DNA from: ASV31 sp965229765
Lineage (GTDB): Bacteria > Pseudomonadota > Alphaproteobacteria > Rhodobacterales > Rhodobacteraceae
DNA: 64,000 nt
Direction: 5' to 3'
NCBI GenBank assembly: GCA_965229765.1
Contig: CBDDJT010000003.1
Span: 1,524,150-1,588,149 of the forward strand
Of the stretch, positions 53,377-63,705 are shown piece after piece (position 1 is the stretch's first letter; each line of letters opens with the position of its first letter). The translations under genes and the position numbers were made by a program. Under the pieces are notes generated by a model. The model was not told where the DNA came from, did not search any database, and saw only the letters and a program-made list of their open reading frames with translations.

Positions 53377-53750
53377 GCGAACACCAGCCGCGCCAGCGCG
53401 ATGCCCGCGAAAATCGCGACAAGCGAGATCGCGACAGAGCCGAGGATGTAGAGCCCCGCAGTGGCCGGCTGTCCGCGTTCGAACAGCGTGACCACATCCA
53501 GCGAGAAGGCCGAGAACGTGGTGAAGCCACCAAGCAGCCCCGTCATCAGAAAGGGCGCCAGCCGGGTGGCGTTCAGGTGTGCCAGCATCACCACCAGTCC
53601 CCCCATCAGCAGCGAACCAACGACATTCACAGTCAGTGTTCCCCAGGGAAAGCCATGACCCATCACCCGCACGGCGGCGATGCCGGTGAGATAGCGGGCC
53701 GAAGCCCCCAGCGCGCCGCCAAGCGCGACCTGTCCAAGCGTCCAGAGCAT
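53373..53750 (-). CDS. crcB: Fluoride channel CrcB/Fluc
   Basis: 125 residues, four membrane helices. Family signatures: GGALGASARYL, WGTLTVNVVGSLLMG (the pore asparagine) and LLGGFTTFSAFSLD (phenylalanine box). Exports fluoride as a dual-topology dimer. A single gene, not a pair, sits between rarA and the pseudouridine synthase. Confidence 0.95.
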   Translation of the reverse strand: MLWTLGQVALGGALGASARYLTGIAAVRVMGHGFPWGTLTVNVVGSLLMGGLVVMLAHLNATRLAPFLMTGLLGGFTTFSAFSLDVVTLFERGQPATAGLYILGSVAISLVAIFAGIALARLVFA

Positions 53751-53781
53751 GATCGGTGTGTTTCCCAGGTGGGCGCGGCTG

Positions 53782-55095
53782 TCAACCGCTCTGGCGCCGG
53801 GCGCGCAGGCGCACGAAGTAGTCGAGGCGCTTTTTCAGTTCCCGTTCATAGCCCCGCTCGGGGGGCTGGTAGTAGACGCCGCGTTTCATGGTTTCGGGGA
53901 AATAGTCCTGCCCCGAGAACCCGTCTTCGGCGTCGTGATCGTAGGCGTAGCCTTCGCCATGGCCCTGTTCCTTCATCAGGCGCGTGGGTGCGTTCAGGAT
54001 ATGCTTGGGCGGGGGTTCGGAACCGGTCTTCCTTGCCGCGCCCATGGCGGCCTTGTAGGCGGTGTAGACGGCGTTCGATTTCGGCGCGAGGGCGAGGTAG
54101 ACGACGGCCTGCGCCAGCGCGAGTTCGCCCTCGGGGCTGCCGAGACGTTCGTAGGTTGCCCATGCGTCGAGGCAGAGGCGTTGCGCCTGCGGGTCGGCAA
54201 GGCCGATATCCTCGACCGCCATGCGGGTGATGCGGCGCGCCAGAAAGCGGGGATCCTCGCCGCCCGTCAGCATCCGCGCCAGCCAGTAGAGCGCGGCGTC
54301 GGGGTCCGAGCCGCGCACGGATTTGTGCAGCGCCGAGATCAGGTTGTAATGGGCGTCGCCCGATTTGTCGTATTGCGCGGCGCGGCGTTGCAGGCGGGTG
54401 GCCAGCGCCGCGGTGTCAATCCGCCCGTCGACGCGCCACGCCGCGATCTGCTCGATCAGGTTCAGAAGCGCGCGACCGTCGCCGTCGGCCATTTCAAGCA
54501 GGGTTTCGCGCGCCGGGCCGTCAAGCGGCAGCGGGCGGCCAAGCTCTTTCTCGGCGCGTTGGGCAAGGCGTTCGAGATCTGCAAGGTCGAGCCGGGTCAG
54601 GACCAGCACCTGCGCGCGCGACAGAAGCGCGGCGTTCAGTTCGAACGAGGGGTTTTCGGTCGTGGCGCCGACCAGAAGGATCGTGCCGTCCTCCATGTGC
54701 GGCAGAAAGCCGTCCTGCTGGGCCTTGTTGAAACGGTGGATCTCGTCGACGAACAGCAGCGTTCCCTGCCCGTTCGCGCGGCGATGGCGGGCCTGTTCGA
54801 ACACCTTCTTCAGGTCGGCCACGCCGGTGAAGATGGCACTGATCTGGACGAAGTGCAGGTCGGTCTCGTGCGCCAGAAGCCGGGCGATGGTGGTCTTGCC
54901 CACCCCCGGCGGGCCCCAGAAGACGAGAGACGACAGGCTGCCCGAATCGAGCATGACACGCAGCGGGCCGTCGGGGCCGATTAGCTGGTCCTGCCCGATC
55001 ACATCCGAAAGCCGCGCGGGGCGCAGGCGGTCCGCCAGCGGGCGCGGCGTGCCGGGCGGCTGGGCGTCGGGGACAGTGTCGAAAAGATCAGCCAT
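53782..55095 (-). CDS. rarA: Replication-associated recombination ATPase RarA/MgsA
   Basis: 437 residues. AAA+ motifs: Walker A FWGPPGVGKTTIARLLA, Walker B TLLFVDEIHRFNKAQQD, sensor 1 LVGATTENPSFELN, and the C-terminal SDPDAALYWLARMLTGGEDPRFLARR with VYLALAPKSNAVYTAY, typical of RarA/WRNIP1. Acts at stalled replication forks. Downstream of rplQ beyond three hairpins. Confidence 0.95.
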   Translation of the reverse strand: MADLFDTVPDAQPPGTPRPLADRLRPARLSDVIGQDQLIGPDGPLRVMLDSGSLSSLVFWGPPGVGKTTIARLLAHETDLHFVQISAIFTGVADLKKVFEQARHRRANGQGTLLFVDEIHRFNKAQQDGFLPHMEDGTILLVGATTENPSFELNAALLSRAQVLVLTRLDLADLERLAQRAEKELGRPLPLDGPARETLLEMADGDGRALLNLIEQIAAWRVDGRIDTAALATRLQRRAAQYDKSGDAHYNLISALHKSVRGSDPDAALYWLARMLTGGEDPRFLARRITRMAVEDIGLADPQAQRLCLDAWATYERLGSPEGELALAQAVVYLALAPKSNAVYTAYKAAMGAARKTGSEPPPKHILNAPTRLMKEQGHGEGYAYDHDAEDGFSGQDYFPETMKRGVYYQPPERGYERELKKRLDYFVRLRARRQSG

Positions 55096-55147
55096 GCCAC
55101 AAGATAGAGGCGCTGAGGCGCGTCAGCACAAGGGGCCCTGACGCAAG

Positions 55148-55169
55148 AAACCCGCCCTGGGGCGGGTTT
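55148..55169 (-). terminator. Hairpin 1 after rplQ (last in series)
   Basis: 9-bp stem AAACCCGCC / GGCGGGTTT with loop CTGG. On the minus strand a TTTCTTG run follows the stem, giving a good intrinsic terminator for the ribosomal operon. Confidence 0.7.
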
Positions 55170-55175
55170 CGGAGG

Positions 55176-55199
55176 CCACGGGCCTATGAAGGCCCGTGG
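55176..55199 (-). terminator. Hairpin 2 after rplQ
   Basis: 9-bp perfect stem (55176-55184 with 55191-55199) around TATGAA, 36 bp past the rplQ stop. Confidence 0.55.
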
Positions 55200-55202
55200 G
55201 TT

Positions 55203-55224
55203 CAAGGCGTTTCGAAACGCCTTG
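55203..55224. repeat. 22-bp perfect palindrome after rplQ (hairpin 3)
   Basis: CAAGGCGTTTCGAAACGCCT followed by TG: perfectly self-complementary, 11 bp past the rplQ stop. Could extrude as a stem or act as a protein-binding site. Confidence 0.6.
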
Positions 55225-55234
55225 CGGCCGGTCG

Positions 55235-55651
55235 CTACTCTTCGACTTCCTCGGCTTCGAGGCGGGCGCGGTCGGCCGCGCCCTTGGCGTCGGGATCGCG
55301 GTCGACGAATTCGATGATCGCCATCGGCGCCATGTCACCATAGCGGAACCCGGCCTTGAGCACGCGGATATAGCCGCCCGGGCGTTCTGCGAAACGCGGG
55401 CCCAGCACATCGAACAGCTTGGCCACGTGGGCATCCTGTTTGAGCTGGGCAGCGGCCTGGCGGCGGGCGTGCAGATCGCCGCGCTTGCCGAGCGTGATCA
55501 GCTTTTCGACGATCGGGCGCAGTTCCTTGGCCTTGGGCAGGGTCGTCTTGATCTGCTCGTGCTCGATCAGCGAGCCTGCCATGTTGGCGAACAGCGCCTT
55601 GCGGTGTTCATGGGTACGGTTGAGGCGGCGGTATCCGCGGGCGTGACGCAT
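55235..55651 (-). CDS. rplQ: 50S ribosomal protein L17
   Basis: 138 residues. RGYRRLNRTHEHRKALFANM and IEHEQIKTTLPKAKELRPIVEKLITLGKRGD are the L17 core. The C-terminal 20 residues are an acidic Glu/Ala-rich extension (GAADRARLEAEEVEE), as in other alphaproteobacteria. Last gene of the alpha operon, 124 bp after rpoA. Confidence 0.97.
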   Translation of the reverse strand: MRHARGYRRLNRTHEHRKALFANMAGSLIEHEQIKTTLPKAKELRPIVEKLITLGKRGDLHARRQAAAQLKQDAHVAKLFDVLGPRFAERPGGYIRVLKAGFRYGDMAPMAIIEFVDRDPDAKGAADRARLEAEEVEE

Positions 55652-55775
55652 CTGTTTTCTCCTGGTTGCCCTCTACGGGCGATTTTGCTTTGTCCGGGGC
55701 GCCATGCGTGCGGCGCCCTCTCCTTGGGGCGGATGCCCGGTGCGGGCGTGCCGCCATGCGGCCCGCCCGTCGCTC

Positions 55776-56792
55776 CTAGAACTGGTCCTCGAACTTCTTG
55801 GCCAGATCCTCGATGTTTTCCGGCGGCCATTCCTCGACATCCATGCCGAGGTGCAGGCCCATGCCCGAAAGCACTTCCTTGATCTCGTTGAGCGACTTGC
55901 GGCCGAAGTTCGGGGTGCGGAGCATTTCCGCCTCGGTCTTCTGGATCAGGTCGCCGATGTAGACGATGTTGTCGTTCTTCAGGCAGTTGGCCGAACGCAC
56001 GCTCAGTTCCAGCTCGTCCACCTTCTTGAGCAGGAGCGGGTTGAATTCCAGCCCCTCGTCCTCGTCCGCGCGGCCTGCGGCCTCGGGCTCGTCGAAATTG
56101 ACGAAGATCGAAAGCTGGTCCTGAAGGATGCGGGCGGCGTAGGCCACGGCATCGTCGGGGGTCAGCGAGCCGTCGGTCTCGATCTTGAGCGTCAGCTTGT
56201 CATAATCCAGCACCTGGCCCTCACGGGTGGGCTGAACCTCGTAGCTGACGCGCTTGACCGGCGAATAGATCGCATCGATCGGGATCAGGCCGATCGGCGC
56301 GTCCTCGGGGCGGTTCTTGTCGGCGGCCACATAGCCCTTGCCGGTGTTGACCGTCAGTTCCATGAAGAGATCGGCGCCGTCGTCCAGGTGACAGATGACG
56401 TGATCCTTGTTCAGGATCTCGATGCCGGCAGAATCCGAGATGTCGCCGGCGGTGACGACGCCGGGGCCCTTGGCCGAGATCGACAGCCGCTTGGGGCCCT
56501 CGACCTCCATGCGGATCGCCACGCCCTTGAGGTTCAGCACGATGTCGGTGACATCCTCGCGCACACCGGCGACAGAGGAGAACTCGTGCAGGACGTTGTC
56601 GATCTGGACGCTGGTGATGGCGGCGCCCTGAAGCGAGGACAGAAGGATGCGGCGCAGCGCGTTGCCCAGCGTCAGGCCGAAGCCGCGTTCCAGCGGTTCC
56701 GCGACGACGGTCGCCTTGCGCGCCGGATCATTTCCCGGCTTTACGTCCAGCTGGGTCGGCTTGATCAATTCCTGCCAATTCTTGTGGATCAT
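55776..56792 (-). CDS. rpoA: RNA polymerase alpha subunit
   Basis: 338 residues from ATG 56790-56792 (MIHKNWQELIKPTQLDVKPG). The N-terminal dimerisation domain has EPLERGFGLTLGNALRRILLSSLQGAAIT. The C-terminal domain starts after a Glu-rich linker (VDELELSVRSANCLKNDNIVYIGDL, GRKSLNEIKEVL) and contacts UP elements and activators. Preceded by a 116-bp spacer after rpsK. Confidence 0.98.
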   Translation of the reverse strand: MIHKNWQELIKPTQLDVKPGNDPARKATVVAEPLERGFGLTLGNALRRILLSSLQGAAITSVQIDNVLHEFSSVAGVREDVTDIVLNLKGVAIRMEVEGPKRLSISAKGPGVVTAGDISDSAGIEILNKDHVICHLDDGADLFMELTVNTGKGYVAADKNRPEDAPIGLIPIDAIYSPVKRVSYEVQPTREGQVLDYDKLTLKIETDGSLTPDDAVAYAARILQDQLSIFVNFDEPEAAGRADEDEGLEFNPLLLKKVDELELSVRSANCLKNDNIVYIGDLIQKTEAEMLRTPNFGRKSLNEIKEVLSGMGLHLGMDVEEWPPENIEDLAKKFEDQF

Positions 56793-56908
56793 GCGTGTCG
56801 CCTCCATTCCTGCTCCCTGCCCATGTCCCAAGCGGGGAACGCCCGAGGTTCAAATGACGATGCCGACCCGCGAACCATGCCGCGGGCCGGGAAAACTTTC
56901 CTGTCCGG

Positions 56909-57298
56909 TCAGACGCGGCGGCGCTTGGGCGGGCGGCAGCCGTTGTGCGCAATCGGCGTCACGTCACGGATCGACGTGATGTTGAAACCGACGGCGGCAA
57001 GGGCGCGCAGCGCGCTTTCACGGCCCGACCCGGGGCCCTGCACCTCGACCTCGATGGTCTTGACGCCGTGTTCCTGCGCCTTGCGGCCGGCATCTTCGGC
57101 GGCCATCTGAGCGGCGTAGGGCGTCGACTTGCGGCTTCCCTTGAAGCCCATCGTGCCAGCGGACGACCACGCGATGGCGTTGCCCTGCACGTCGGAAATC
57201 AGGATCTTGGTGTTGTTGAACGACGAGTTCACATGCGCCACGCCGGCGGCGATGTTCTTGCGTTCCTTGCGCTTGGGTGCGCGACGGTCACGTGCCAT
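56909..57298 (-). CDS. rpsK: 30S ribosomal protein S11
   Basis: 129 residues. Landmarks GVAHVNSSFNNTKILISDVQGNAIAWSSAG, GFKGSRKSTPYAAQMAAEDAG, GPGSGRESALRAL, and the C-terminal PIAHNGCRPPKRRRV. Forms the 30S platform. 15 bp after rpsM. Confidence 0.98.
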   Translation of the reverse strand: MARDRRAPKRKERKNIAAGVAHVNSSFNNTKILISDVQGNAIAWSSAGTMGFKGSRKSTPYAAQMAAEDAGRKAQEHGVKTIEVEVQGPGSGRESALRALAAVGFNITSIRDVTPIAHNGCRPPKRRRV

Positions 57299-57313
57299 TT
57301 TTCCAGTCTCCCC

Positions 57314-57682
57314 TTACTTCTTCTTGCCTGCGATGGCCTTGGCCGGTCCCTTGCGGGTGCGGGCGTTGGTGTGAGTGCGCTGGCCGCGCACGGGGAGATT
57401 GCGGCGATGGCGCAGACCGCGATAGCAGCCCAGGTCCATCAGTCGCTTGATGTTCATCTGCACTTCGCGGCGCAGGTCGCCCTCGACGGTGAAGTTCGCG
57501 TCGATATGCTCGCGGATGGCAAGGACATCGGCGTCCGACAGTTCGTTCACACGGCGGGTCTGGTCGATGCCGACGGCGTCACAGATGCTGCGCGCAGAGG
57601 CCTGACCGATTCCGGTGATGTAGGTGAGGGCGATGGGAACCCGCTTGGACGTCGGGATGTTCACGCCGGCAATACGTGCCAC
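57314..57682 (-). CDS. rpsM: 30S ribosomal protein S13
   Basis: 122 residues. MARIAGVNIPTSKRVPIALTYITGIGQ and the C-terminal RGLRHRRNLPVRGQRTHTNARTRKGPAKAI are the S13 hallmarks. Contacts the 50S subunit at the head. Separated from adk by a 196-bp spacer in which I see no gene. Confidence 0.98.
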   Translation of the reverse strand: MARIAGVNIPTSKRVPIALTYITGIGQASARSICDAVGIDQTRRVNELSDADVLAIREHIDANFTVEGDLRREVQMNIKRLMDLGCYRGLRHRRNLPVRGQRTHTNARTRKGPAKAIAGKKK

Positions 57683-57878
57683 TTGGTCTGTTCCTTTCGT
57701 TGCGGTTCCGTAGTTCCAGAACCTTTTTTCACAACGGAGGCCCGGGGCGGATGCCCGCGGGCCACTGCTGAGGCGATGTTGTCTTCGGCGCCGCGGCTGC
57801 GCGCGCGTCAGATCGATTCTCTTGCGAGACTGTGCCGCTTAAGCGCAAAATCGCGGGGCGTCAAGGGTGGCTGGCCGA

Positions 57879-58519
57879 TCAGGCCAGCGCCTTGGCGATC
57901 TCGCCTGCCACGGCGTCGATTTCGCCCAGTCCGTCGACCGAGGTCAGGTCGCCCTTGGCGTAGTAATAGCCGATCAGCGGCGAGGTCTGCTTGTAGTAGG
58001 CCATCAGGCGTGTGCGCAGGCTGTCCTCGTTGTCGTCGGCGCGGCGCTTGAATTCGGTGCCGCCGCAGTTGGTGCATTTGCCGTCGGCGGGAATGGGCTT
58101 GGTCTGGTCGTTGTAGACCTCGCCGCAGTCGCCGCAGGTGGAACGCGCAGTGATCCGGCCCACCAGTACGTCGTCATCGACGCGCATCTCGATCACGGAG
58201 TCGAGGGTCTGGCCAAGTTCCAGAAGCAGCGCGCCCAGCGCGTCGGCCTGTGCCAGCGTGCGCGGGAAGCCATCGAAGATGAAACCGCCGCCAGCGTCAC
58301 CGCCGGCAAGCTTTTCGCGGATCAGGCCGATGACGATCTCGTCGGTCACAAGGTCGCCGCGGTCCATCACGTCGGCAACGATCTTGCCCATGTCGGTGCC
58401 GCTTGTGCGGGCCTCGCGCAGCATGTCGCCTGTCGACAGCTGCACCATGTTGCGGCCTTCCACAAGGATGCGGGCCTGGGTTCCCTTGCCCGCCCCCGGC
58501 GGCCCGAGCAGAATGATGT

Positions 58520-58523
<4 letters not shown>
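57879..58523 (-). CDS. adk: Adenylate kinase
   Basis: 214 residues. P-loop LGPPGAGKGTQARILV; NMP-binding FDGFPRTLAQADAL; the LID carries four cysteines in CGDCGEVYN and CTNCGGTE, so it is the zinc-binding long form. Interconverts ATP + AMP and 2 ADP. Overlaps secY by 4 bp. Confidence 0.97.
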
Positions 58524-59887
<1,364 letters not shown>

Positions 59888-59990
59888 TCGCGGTCTCTCT
59901 CATGTCAACGCCGCCGACCCGGTTTTCCGGACGGCGGCGTTTGGAAAACTCATCAGGGATGTAAGCGGCGGGGTCGCCGCCCACAACCGC

Positions 59991-60470
59991 TTATTCCGCC
60001 GCAGTGGCGTCCGATGCCGCAGAGGTGACCGTCAGCGAGCCGCCCGCCTGTTCCACAGCCTCGACCGCGGCGCGCGATGCGCCGGTCACGGTGATGGTGG
60101 CCTTGGTGGTCAGTTCGCCCTTCGCCAGCACCCGGACGCCGTCCAGCTTGCGGCGCACGAGGCCCGACGCAACGAGGCTGTCCTCGGTGATGTCGGCGGT
60201 CAGCTTGCCGGCGTCGATGAACTTCTGGATCAGGCCCAGGTTCACGACGGCGTAGGATTTGCGGTTGGGCTTGTTGAAGCCGCGCTTGGGCAGACGCTGG
60301 TACAAAGGCATCTGGCCGCCTTCATAAGCGGCGATGGCCACGCCCGAGCGGGATTTCTGGCCCTTGATACCACGGCCACCCATCTTGCCCTTGCCGGAGC
60401 CGGGGCCGCGGCCGACGCGCTTTGCCTTCTTGGCGGCGCCGGGATTGTCGCGCAGTTCGTGCAGTTTCAT
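59991..60470 (-). CDS. rplO: 50S ribosomal protein L15
   Basis: 159 residues from ATG 60468-60470 (MKLHELRDNPGAAKKAKRVG). RGPGSGKGKMGGRGIKGQKSR and GGQMPLYQRLPKRGF are the L15 signature. The Ala/Thr/Ser-rich C-terminus (TVTSAASDATAAE) extends about 10 residues past the usual end. Confidence 0.97.
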   Translation of the reverse strand: MKLHELRDNPGAAKKAKRVGRGPGSGKGKMGGRGIKGQKSRSGVAIAAYEGGQMPLYQRLPKRGFNKPNRKSYAVVNLGLIQKFIDAGKLTADITEDSLVASGLVRRKLDGVRVLAKGELTTKATITVTGASRAAVEAVEQAGGSLTVTSAASDATAAE

Positions 60471-60573
60471 GTCGCTTCTCCTTGCCGGACGCGCCCCCGA
60501 AGCGAACTGGGCGGCCACGGCGTGTGTTGTGAACGGCGGGTCGGGGCCGTGCGGGACAGCCCCGACCGGGATA

Positions 60574-60762
60574 TCAGCCGCGTTCCTCGACGATTTCGAC
60601 GAGGTGCGGGATCTTGCGGATCATGCCGCGCACGCTGGGGGTGTCTTCCAGCTCGCGCGTCTTGTGCATCTTGTTCAGGCCCAGCCCGATCAGCGTCTGG
60701 CGCTGCTTGGCGGGGCGGCGGATCGGGCTGCCGATCTGCTTGACGACGATTGTCTTTGCCAT
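60574..60762 (-). CDS. rpmD: 50S ribosomal protein L30
   Basis: 62 residues: VVKQIGSPIRRPAKQRQTLIGLGLNKMHKT and a C-terminal RGMIRKIPHLVEIVEE. 12 bp after rpsE. Confidence 0.97.
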   Translation of the reverse strand: MAKTIVVKQIGSPIRRPAKQRQTLIGLGLNKMHKTRELEDTPSVRGMIRKIPHLVEIVEERG

Positions 60763-60774
60763 GGGTCGGTCTCC

Positions 60775-61341
60775 TTACGCCTCGGCGGCTTCGGCGGCCG
60801 GCGCGTCATCGCGCTTGGGCAGGATGTCGGCCACCTTCTTGCCGCGGCGGGCGGCCACCTGGCGGGGGCTCGATTCCTGACGCAGGCCGTCGAGCGTGGC
60901 GCGGATCATGTTGTAGGGGTTCTGGCTGCCGGTCGACTTGGCGACGACGTCCTGGATGCCCAGCATCTCGAACACGGCGCGCATCGGACCACCGGCGATG
61001 ATGCCGGTACCAGCGGGGGCGGTGCGCATCACGACCTTGCCGGCGCCGTGGTGGCCGCGCACGTCGTGGTGCAGCGTGCGGCCCTCTTTCAGCGGCACGC
61101 GGATCATCTGGCGCTTGGCCTGTTCGGTGGCCTTGCGGATCGCCTCGGGCACTTCCTTGGCCTTGCCCTTGCCAAAGCCGACGCGGCCCTTCTGGTCGCC
61201 CACAACGACCAGCGCGGCAAAGCCGAAGCGCTTGCCGCCCTTGACGGTCTTGGACACGCGGTTGATCGCAACCAGACGGTCGGCGAATTCCGGGGTTTCG
61301 TCGCGGTCGCGGCGGTCCCGGCGGTTGTCACGTTCTGCCAT
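60775..61341 (-). CDS. rpsE: 30S ribosomal protein S5
   Basis: 188 residues. Landmarks: LVAINRVSKTVKGGKRFGFAALVVVGD, GKGKAKEVPEAIRKATEQAKR, and IIAGGPMRAVFEMLGIQDVVAKSTGSQNPYNMIRAT. Part of the 30S decoding-fidelity region. An alphaproteobacterial Ala/Glu-rich tail is present. A 149-bp spacer with GC-rich inverted repeats (such as 61364-61371 with 61401-61408) precedes it. Confidence 0.98.
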   Translation of the reverse strand: MAERDNRRDRRDRDETPEFADRLVAINRVSKTVKGGKRFGFAALVVVGDQKGRVGFGKGKAKEVPEAIRKATEQAKRQMIRVPLKEGRTLHHDVRGHHGAGKVVMRTAPAGTGIIAGGPMRAVFEMLGIQDVVAKSTGSQNPYNMIRATLDGLRQESSPRQVAARRGKKVADILPKRDDAPAAEAAEA

Positions 61342-61490
61342 TCACTTCTTCCTTGCTGCGACCGGGGCCGCGGGATGTCCGATCACGGTGGGCCGTCGAT
61401 GCGGCCCCCTGATCATCGAGGGCGGCGGGCATGTGCCCCGCCCTGCGCCGTGTGTTGTTGCACGCCCCGCGACCGCGGGACGCGCCGGTG

Positions 61491-61850
61491 TCAGAACTTC
61501 AGGCCGCCTTCGCGGGCGGCGTCTGCGAGCGCCTTGATCGTGCCGTGGTACAGGTACCCGCCCCGATCCAGATAGCACGTCTCGACCCCTGCCTTCCTGG
61601 CGCGCTCGGCAATCGCCTCGCCCACCTTGGCGGCGGCTTCCGCGTTGTTCTTGCCGACGAAGCCAAGGTCCTTTTCCATCGTCGATGCCGAGGCGAGCGT
61701 GCGGCCCGCCACATCGTCGATCAGCTGGACGCTGATGTTCTTGTTCGAACGGTGAACCGACAGGCGCGCACGCCCGGCGTTGACCGATCTAAGCTTGTTC
61801 CGAACGCGCAGGCGGCGCTTCAGAAACAGGTCTCGTTTGCTGTTTGCCAT
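61491..61850 (-). CDS. rplR: 50S ribosomal protein L18
   Basis: 119 residues: RLRVRNKLRSVNAGRARLSVHRSNKNISVQLIDD and KVGEAIAERARKAGVETCYLDRGGYLYHGTIKALAD. Binds 5S rRNA. 12 bp after rplF. Confidence 0.98.
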   Translation of the reverse strand: MANSKRDLFLKRRLRVRNKLRSVNAGRARLSVHRSNKNISVQLIDDVAGRTLASASTMEKDLGFVGKNNAEAAAKVGEAIAERARKAGVETCYLDRGGYLYHGTIKALADAAREGGLKF

Positions 61851-61862
61851 GATCCTACGCCC

Positions 61863-62396
61863 TTACTTCTTCTTGCCTTCCTTGCGGAAGATATACTCGT
61901 CCTTGTAGCGGATGCCCTTGCCCTTGTAGGGCTCTGGCGCGCGCCATTCGCGGATGTTGGCCGCGACTTGTCCGACGAGCTGCTGATCGGTGCCTTCAAC
62001 GATGATCTCGGTCTGCTTGGGGCAGGTCACCGTGACACCTTGGGGCACCTCGAAATTCACGTCGTGGCTATAGCCGAGCGACAGCTTCAGGGTGTTGCCC
62101 TGGATCTGCGCGCGGTAGCCGACGCCGGTGATCTCGAGTTCCTTCTTGAACCCGCCGGTCACGCCCTGAACCATGTTGGCCACCATCGTGCGGGTCATGC
62201 CCCACTGCTGGCGGGCGCGCTTGGACGAGCCGCGCGGCGTGACCGTGACGGTGTTTTCATCCAGCGAGATGGTCACATCGTCGGTGGCGGTGAAGCTGCG
62301 GGTGGCCTTGGGCCCCTTGACCTCGACCGTCTGGCCCGAGACCGTGGCGGTTACGCCCGACGGGATATCGACCGGCTTTTTTCCAATACGAGACAT
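61863..62396 (-). CDS. rplF: 50S ribosomal protein L6
   Basis: 177 residues from ATG 62394-62396 (MSRIGKKPVDIPSGVTATVS). GVTGGFKKELEITGVGYRAQ and the C-terminal NIREWRAPEPYKGKGIRYKDEYIFRKEGKKK identify L6. Confidence 0.98.
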   Translation of the reverse strand: MSRIGKKPVDIPSGVTATVSGQTVEVKGPKATRSFTATDDVTISLDENTVTVTPRGSSKRARQQWGMTRTMVANMVQGVTGGFKKELEITGVGYRAQIQGNTLKLSLGYSHDVNFEVPQGVTVTCPKQTEIIVEGTDQQLVGQVAANIREWRAPEPYKGKGIRYKDEYIFRKEGKKK

Positions 62397-62409
62397 GCGA
62401 CGGCCCCCC

Positions 62410-62802
62410 TTAGAATACCGTGCAGAGCACTTCGCCGCCAACATTGGCGGAGCGTGCAGCTGCATCGGACATGACGCCCTTGGGCGTCGAGACGATCGAC
62501 ACGCCCAGACCCTGACGGACCTGCGGGATGTCCTTGACGCCCATGTAGACGCGGCGGCCCGGCTTGGACACGCGCTTTAGTTCGCGGATCACGGGGGTGC
62601 CTTCGTAGTACTTGAGCGAGATTTCGATCGCGGGATGGCCGCGCTCGTCAGTGGTGGATTCGTAGCCGCGGATGTAGCCCTCGTCCTGAAGGACATCGAG
62701 GACCCAGGCGCGCAGCTTGGATGCGGGCGTGTTCACCGTGGACTTGCCGCGCATCTGCGCATTGCGGATCCGGGTGAGCATATCGCCGAGAGGATCGTTC
62801 AT
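62410..62802 (-). CDS. rpsH: 30S ribosomal protein S8
   Basis: 130 residues: DPLGDMLTRIRNAQMRGKSTV and RVSKPGRRVYMGVKDIPQVRQGLGVSIVSTPKGVMSD. In other bacteria S8 represses its own operon by binding mRNA near rplE; not checked here. Confidence 0.98.
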   Translation of the reverse strand: MNDPLGDMLTRIRNAQMRGKSTVNTPASKLRAWVLDVLQDEGYIRGYESTTDERGHPAIEISLKYYEGTPVIRELKRVSKPGRRVYMGVKDIPQVRQGLGVSIVSTPKGVMSDAAARSANVGGEVLCTVF

Positions 62803-62814
62803 TATATGTCCTCC

Positions 62815-63120
62815 TTACCAGCTGGACTTCACGAGGCCGGGGATCTGGCCCTGGCTGCCAAGCTCGCGCAGCATGATCCGGCTGACCTTGAGCTTGCGGT
62901 AGTAGGCGTGCGGACGCCCCGTCAGCTGGCAGCGGTTGTGCAGGCGGGTGGCCGAGGAATTGCGGGGCAGCTTGGCCAGCTTCAGCCGGGCCTTGAACCG
63001 CTCTTCCATCGGGCGATCTTCGTCGTTCGCGATCTCTTTAAGCGCCGCGCGCTTGGCGGCGTACTGCTCTACGAGCTTCTGCCGCTTCTTTTCGCGTTCG
63101 ATCATGGATTTTTTAGCCAT
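62815..63120 (-). CDS. rpsN: 30S ribosomal protein S14, zinc-free form
   Basis: 101 residues: KKSMIEREKKRQKLVEQYAA and NRCQLTGRPHAYYRKLKVSRIMLRELGSQGQIPGLVKSSW. The long form without the CxxC-x12-CxxC zinc site. Confidence 0.98.
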   Translation of the reverse strand: MAKKSMIEREKKRQKLVEQYAAKRAALKEIANDEDRPMEERFKARLKLAKLPRNSSATRLHNRCQLTGRPHAYYRKLKVSRIMLRELGSQGQIPGLVKSSW

Positions 63121-63141
63121 TGGTCTTTCTCCTCCCGCGCG

Positions 63142-63705
63142 TCACGAGTTGAACGGCATGTTGAACAGCTTCAACAGTGCCTTCGCTTCCGCGTCGGTGG
63201 CCGCGGTGGTGCAGATGATGACGTCGATGCCCCAGACTTCGTCGACCTTGTCGAACTCGATCTCGGGGAAGACGATGTGTTCCTTGATGCCCATGGCATA
63301 GTTGCCACGGCCGTCGAAGGACTTGCCCGACACGCCGCGGAAGTCGCGGACGCGGGGCAGCGCCACGGTGACGAGGCGGTCGAAGAATTCGTACATCCGG
63401 TCGCCGCGCAGGGTGACCTTGGCGCCGAGCGGCATCCCTTCACGGACGCGGAAGCCGGCGATCGACTTCTTGGCCTTCGTGATGACGGCCTTCTGGCCGG
63501 CAATCGTCGACAGGTCGTCGGCCGCGGTCTTGGCCTTCTTGCTGTCGCGCACGGCTTCGGCACCGGCCCCGATGTTCAGCACGATCTTTTCGAGCCGCGG
63601 GATCTGCATGTCGTTCTTGTAGCCGAATTCCTCTTTCATCGCGGGGCGGATCGTCTCGCGGAAGATGGTCTTCAGGCGCGGGGTGTAGGTTGCGGCATCA
63701 AGCAT
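63142..63705 (-). CDS. rplE: 50S ribosomal protein L5
   Basis: 187 residues: RLEKIVLNIGAGAEAVRDSKK, GQKAVITKAKKSIAGFRVREG, and GNYAMGIKEHIVFPEIEFDK. Binds 5S rRNA and contacts S13. Overlaps rplX by 8 bp. Confidence 0.98.
   Translation of the reverse strand: MLDAATYTPRLKTIFRETIRPAMKEEFGYKNDMQIPRLEKIVLNIGAGAEAVRDSKKAKTAADDLSTIAGQKAVITKAKKSIAGFRVREGMPLGAKVTLRGDRMYEFFDRLVTVALPRVRDFRGVSGKSFDGRGNYAMGIKEHIVFPEIEFDKVDEVWGIDVIICTTAATDAEAKALLKLFNMPFNS

Noticed and set aside
61342..61490. Small gene or regulatory RNA in the rpsE-rplR spacer
   Set aside because: Only GC-rich inverted repeats are visible. No start with ribosome site and no known leader motif. Similar spacers occur at 56793-56908 and 57683-57878.
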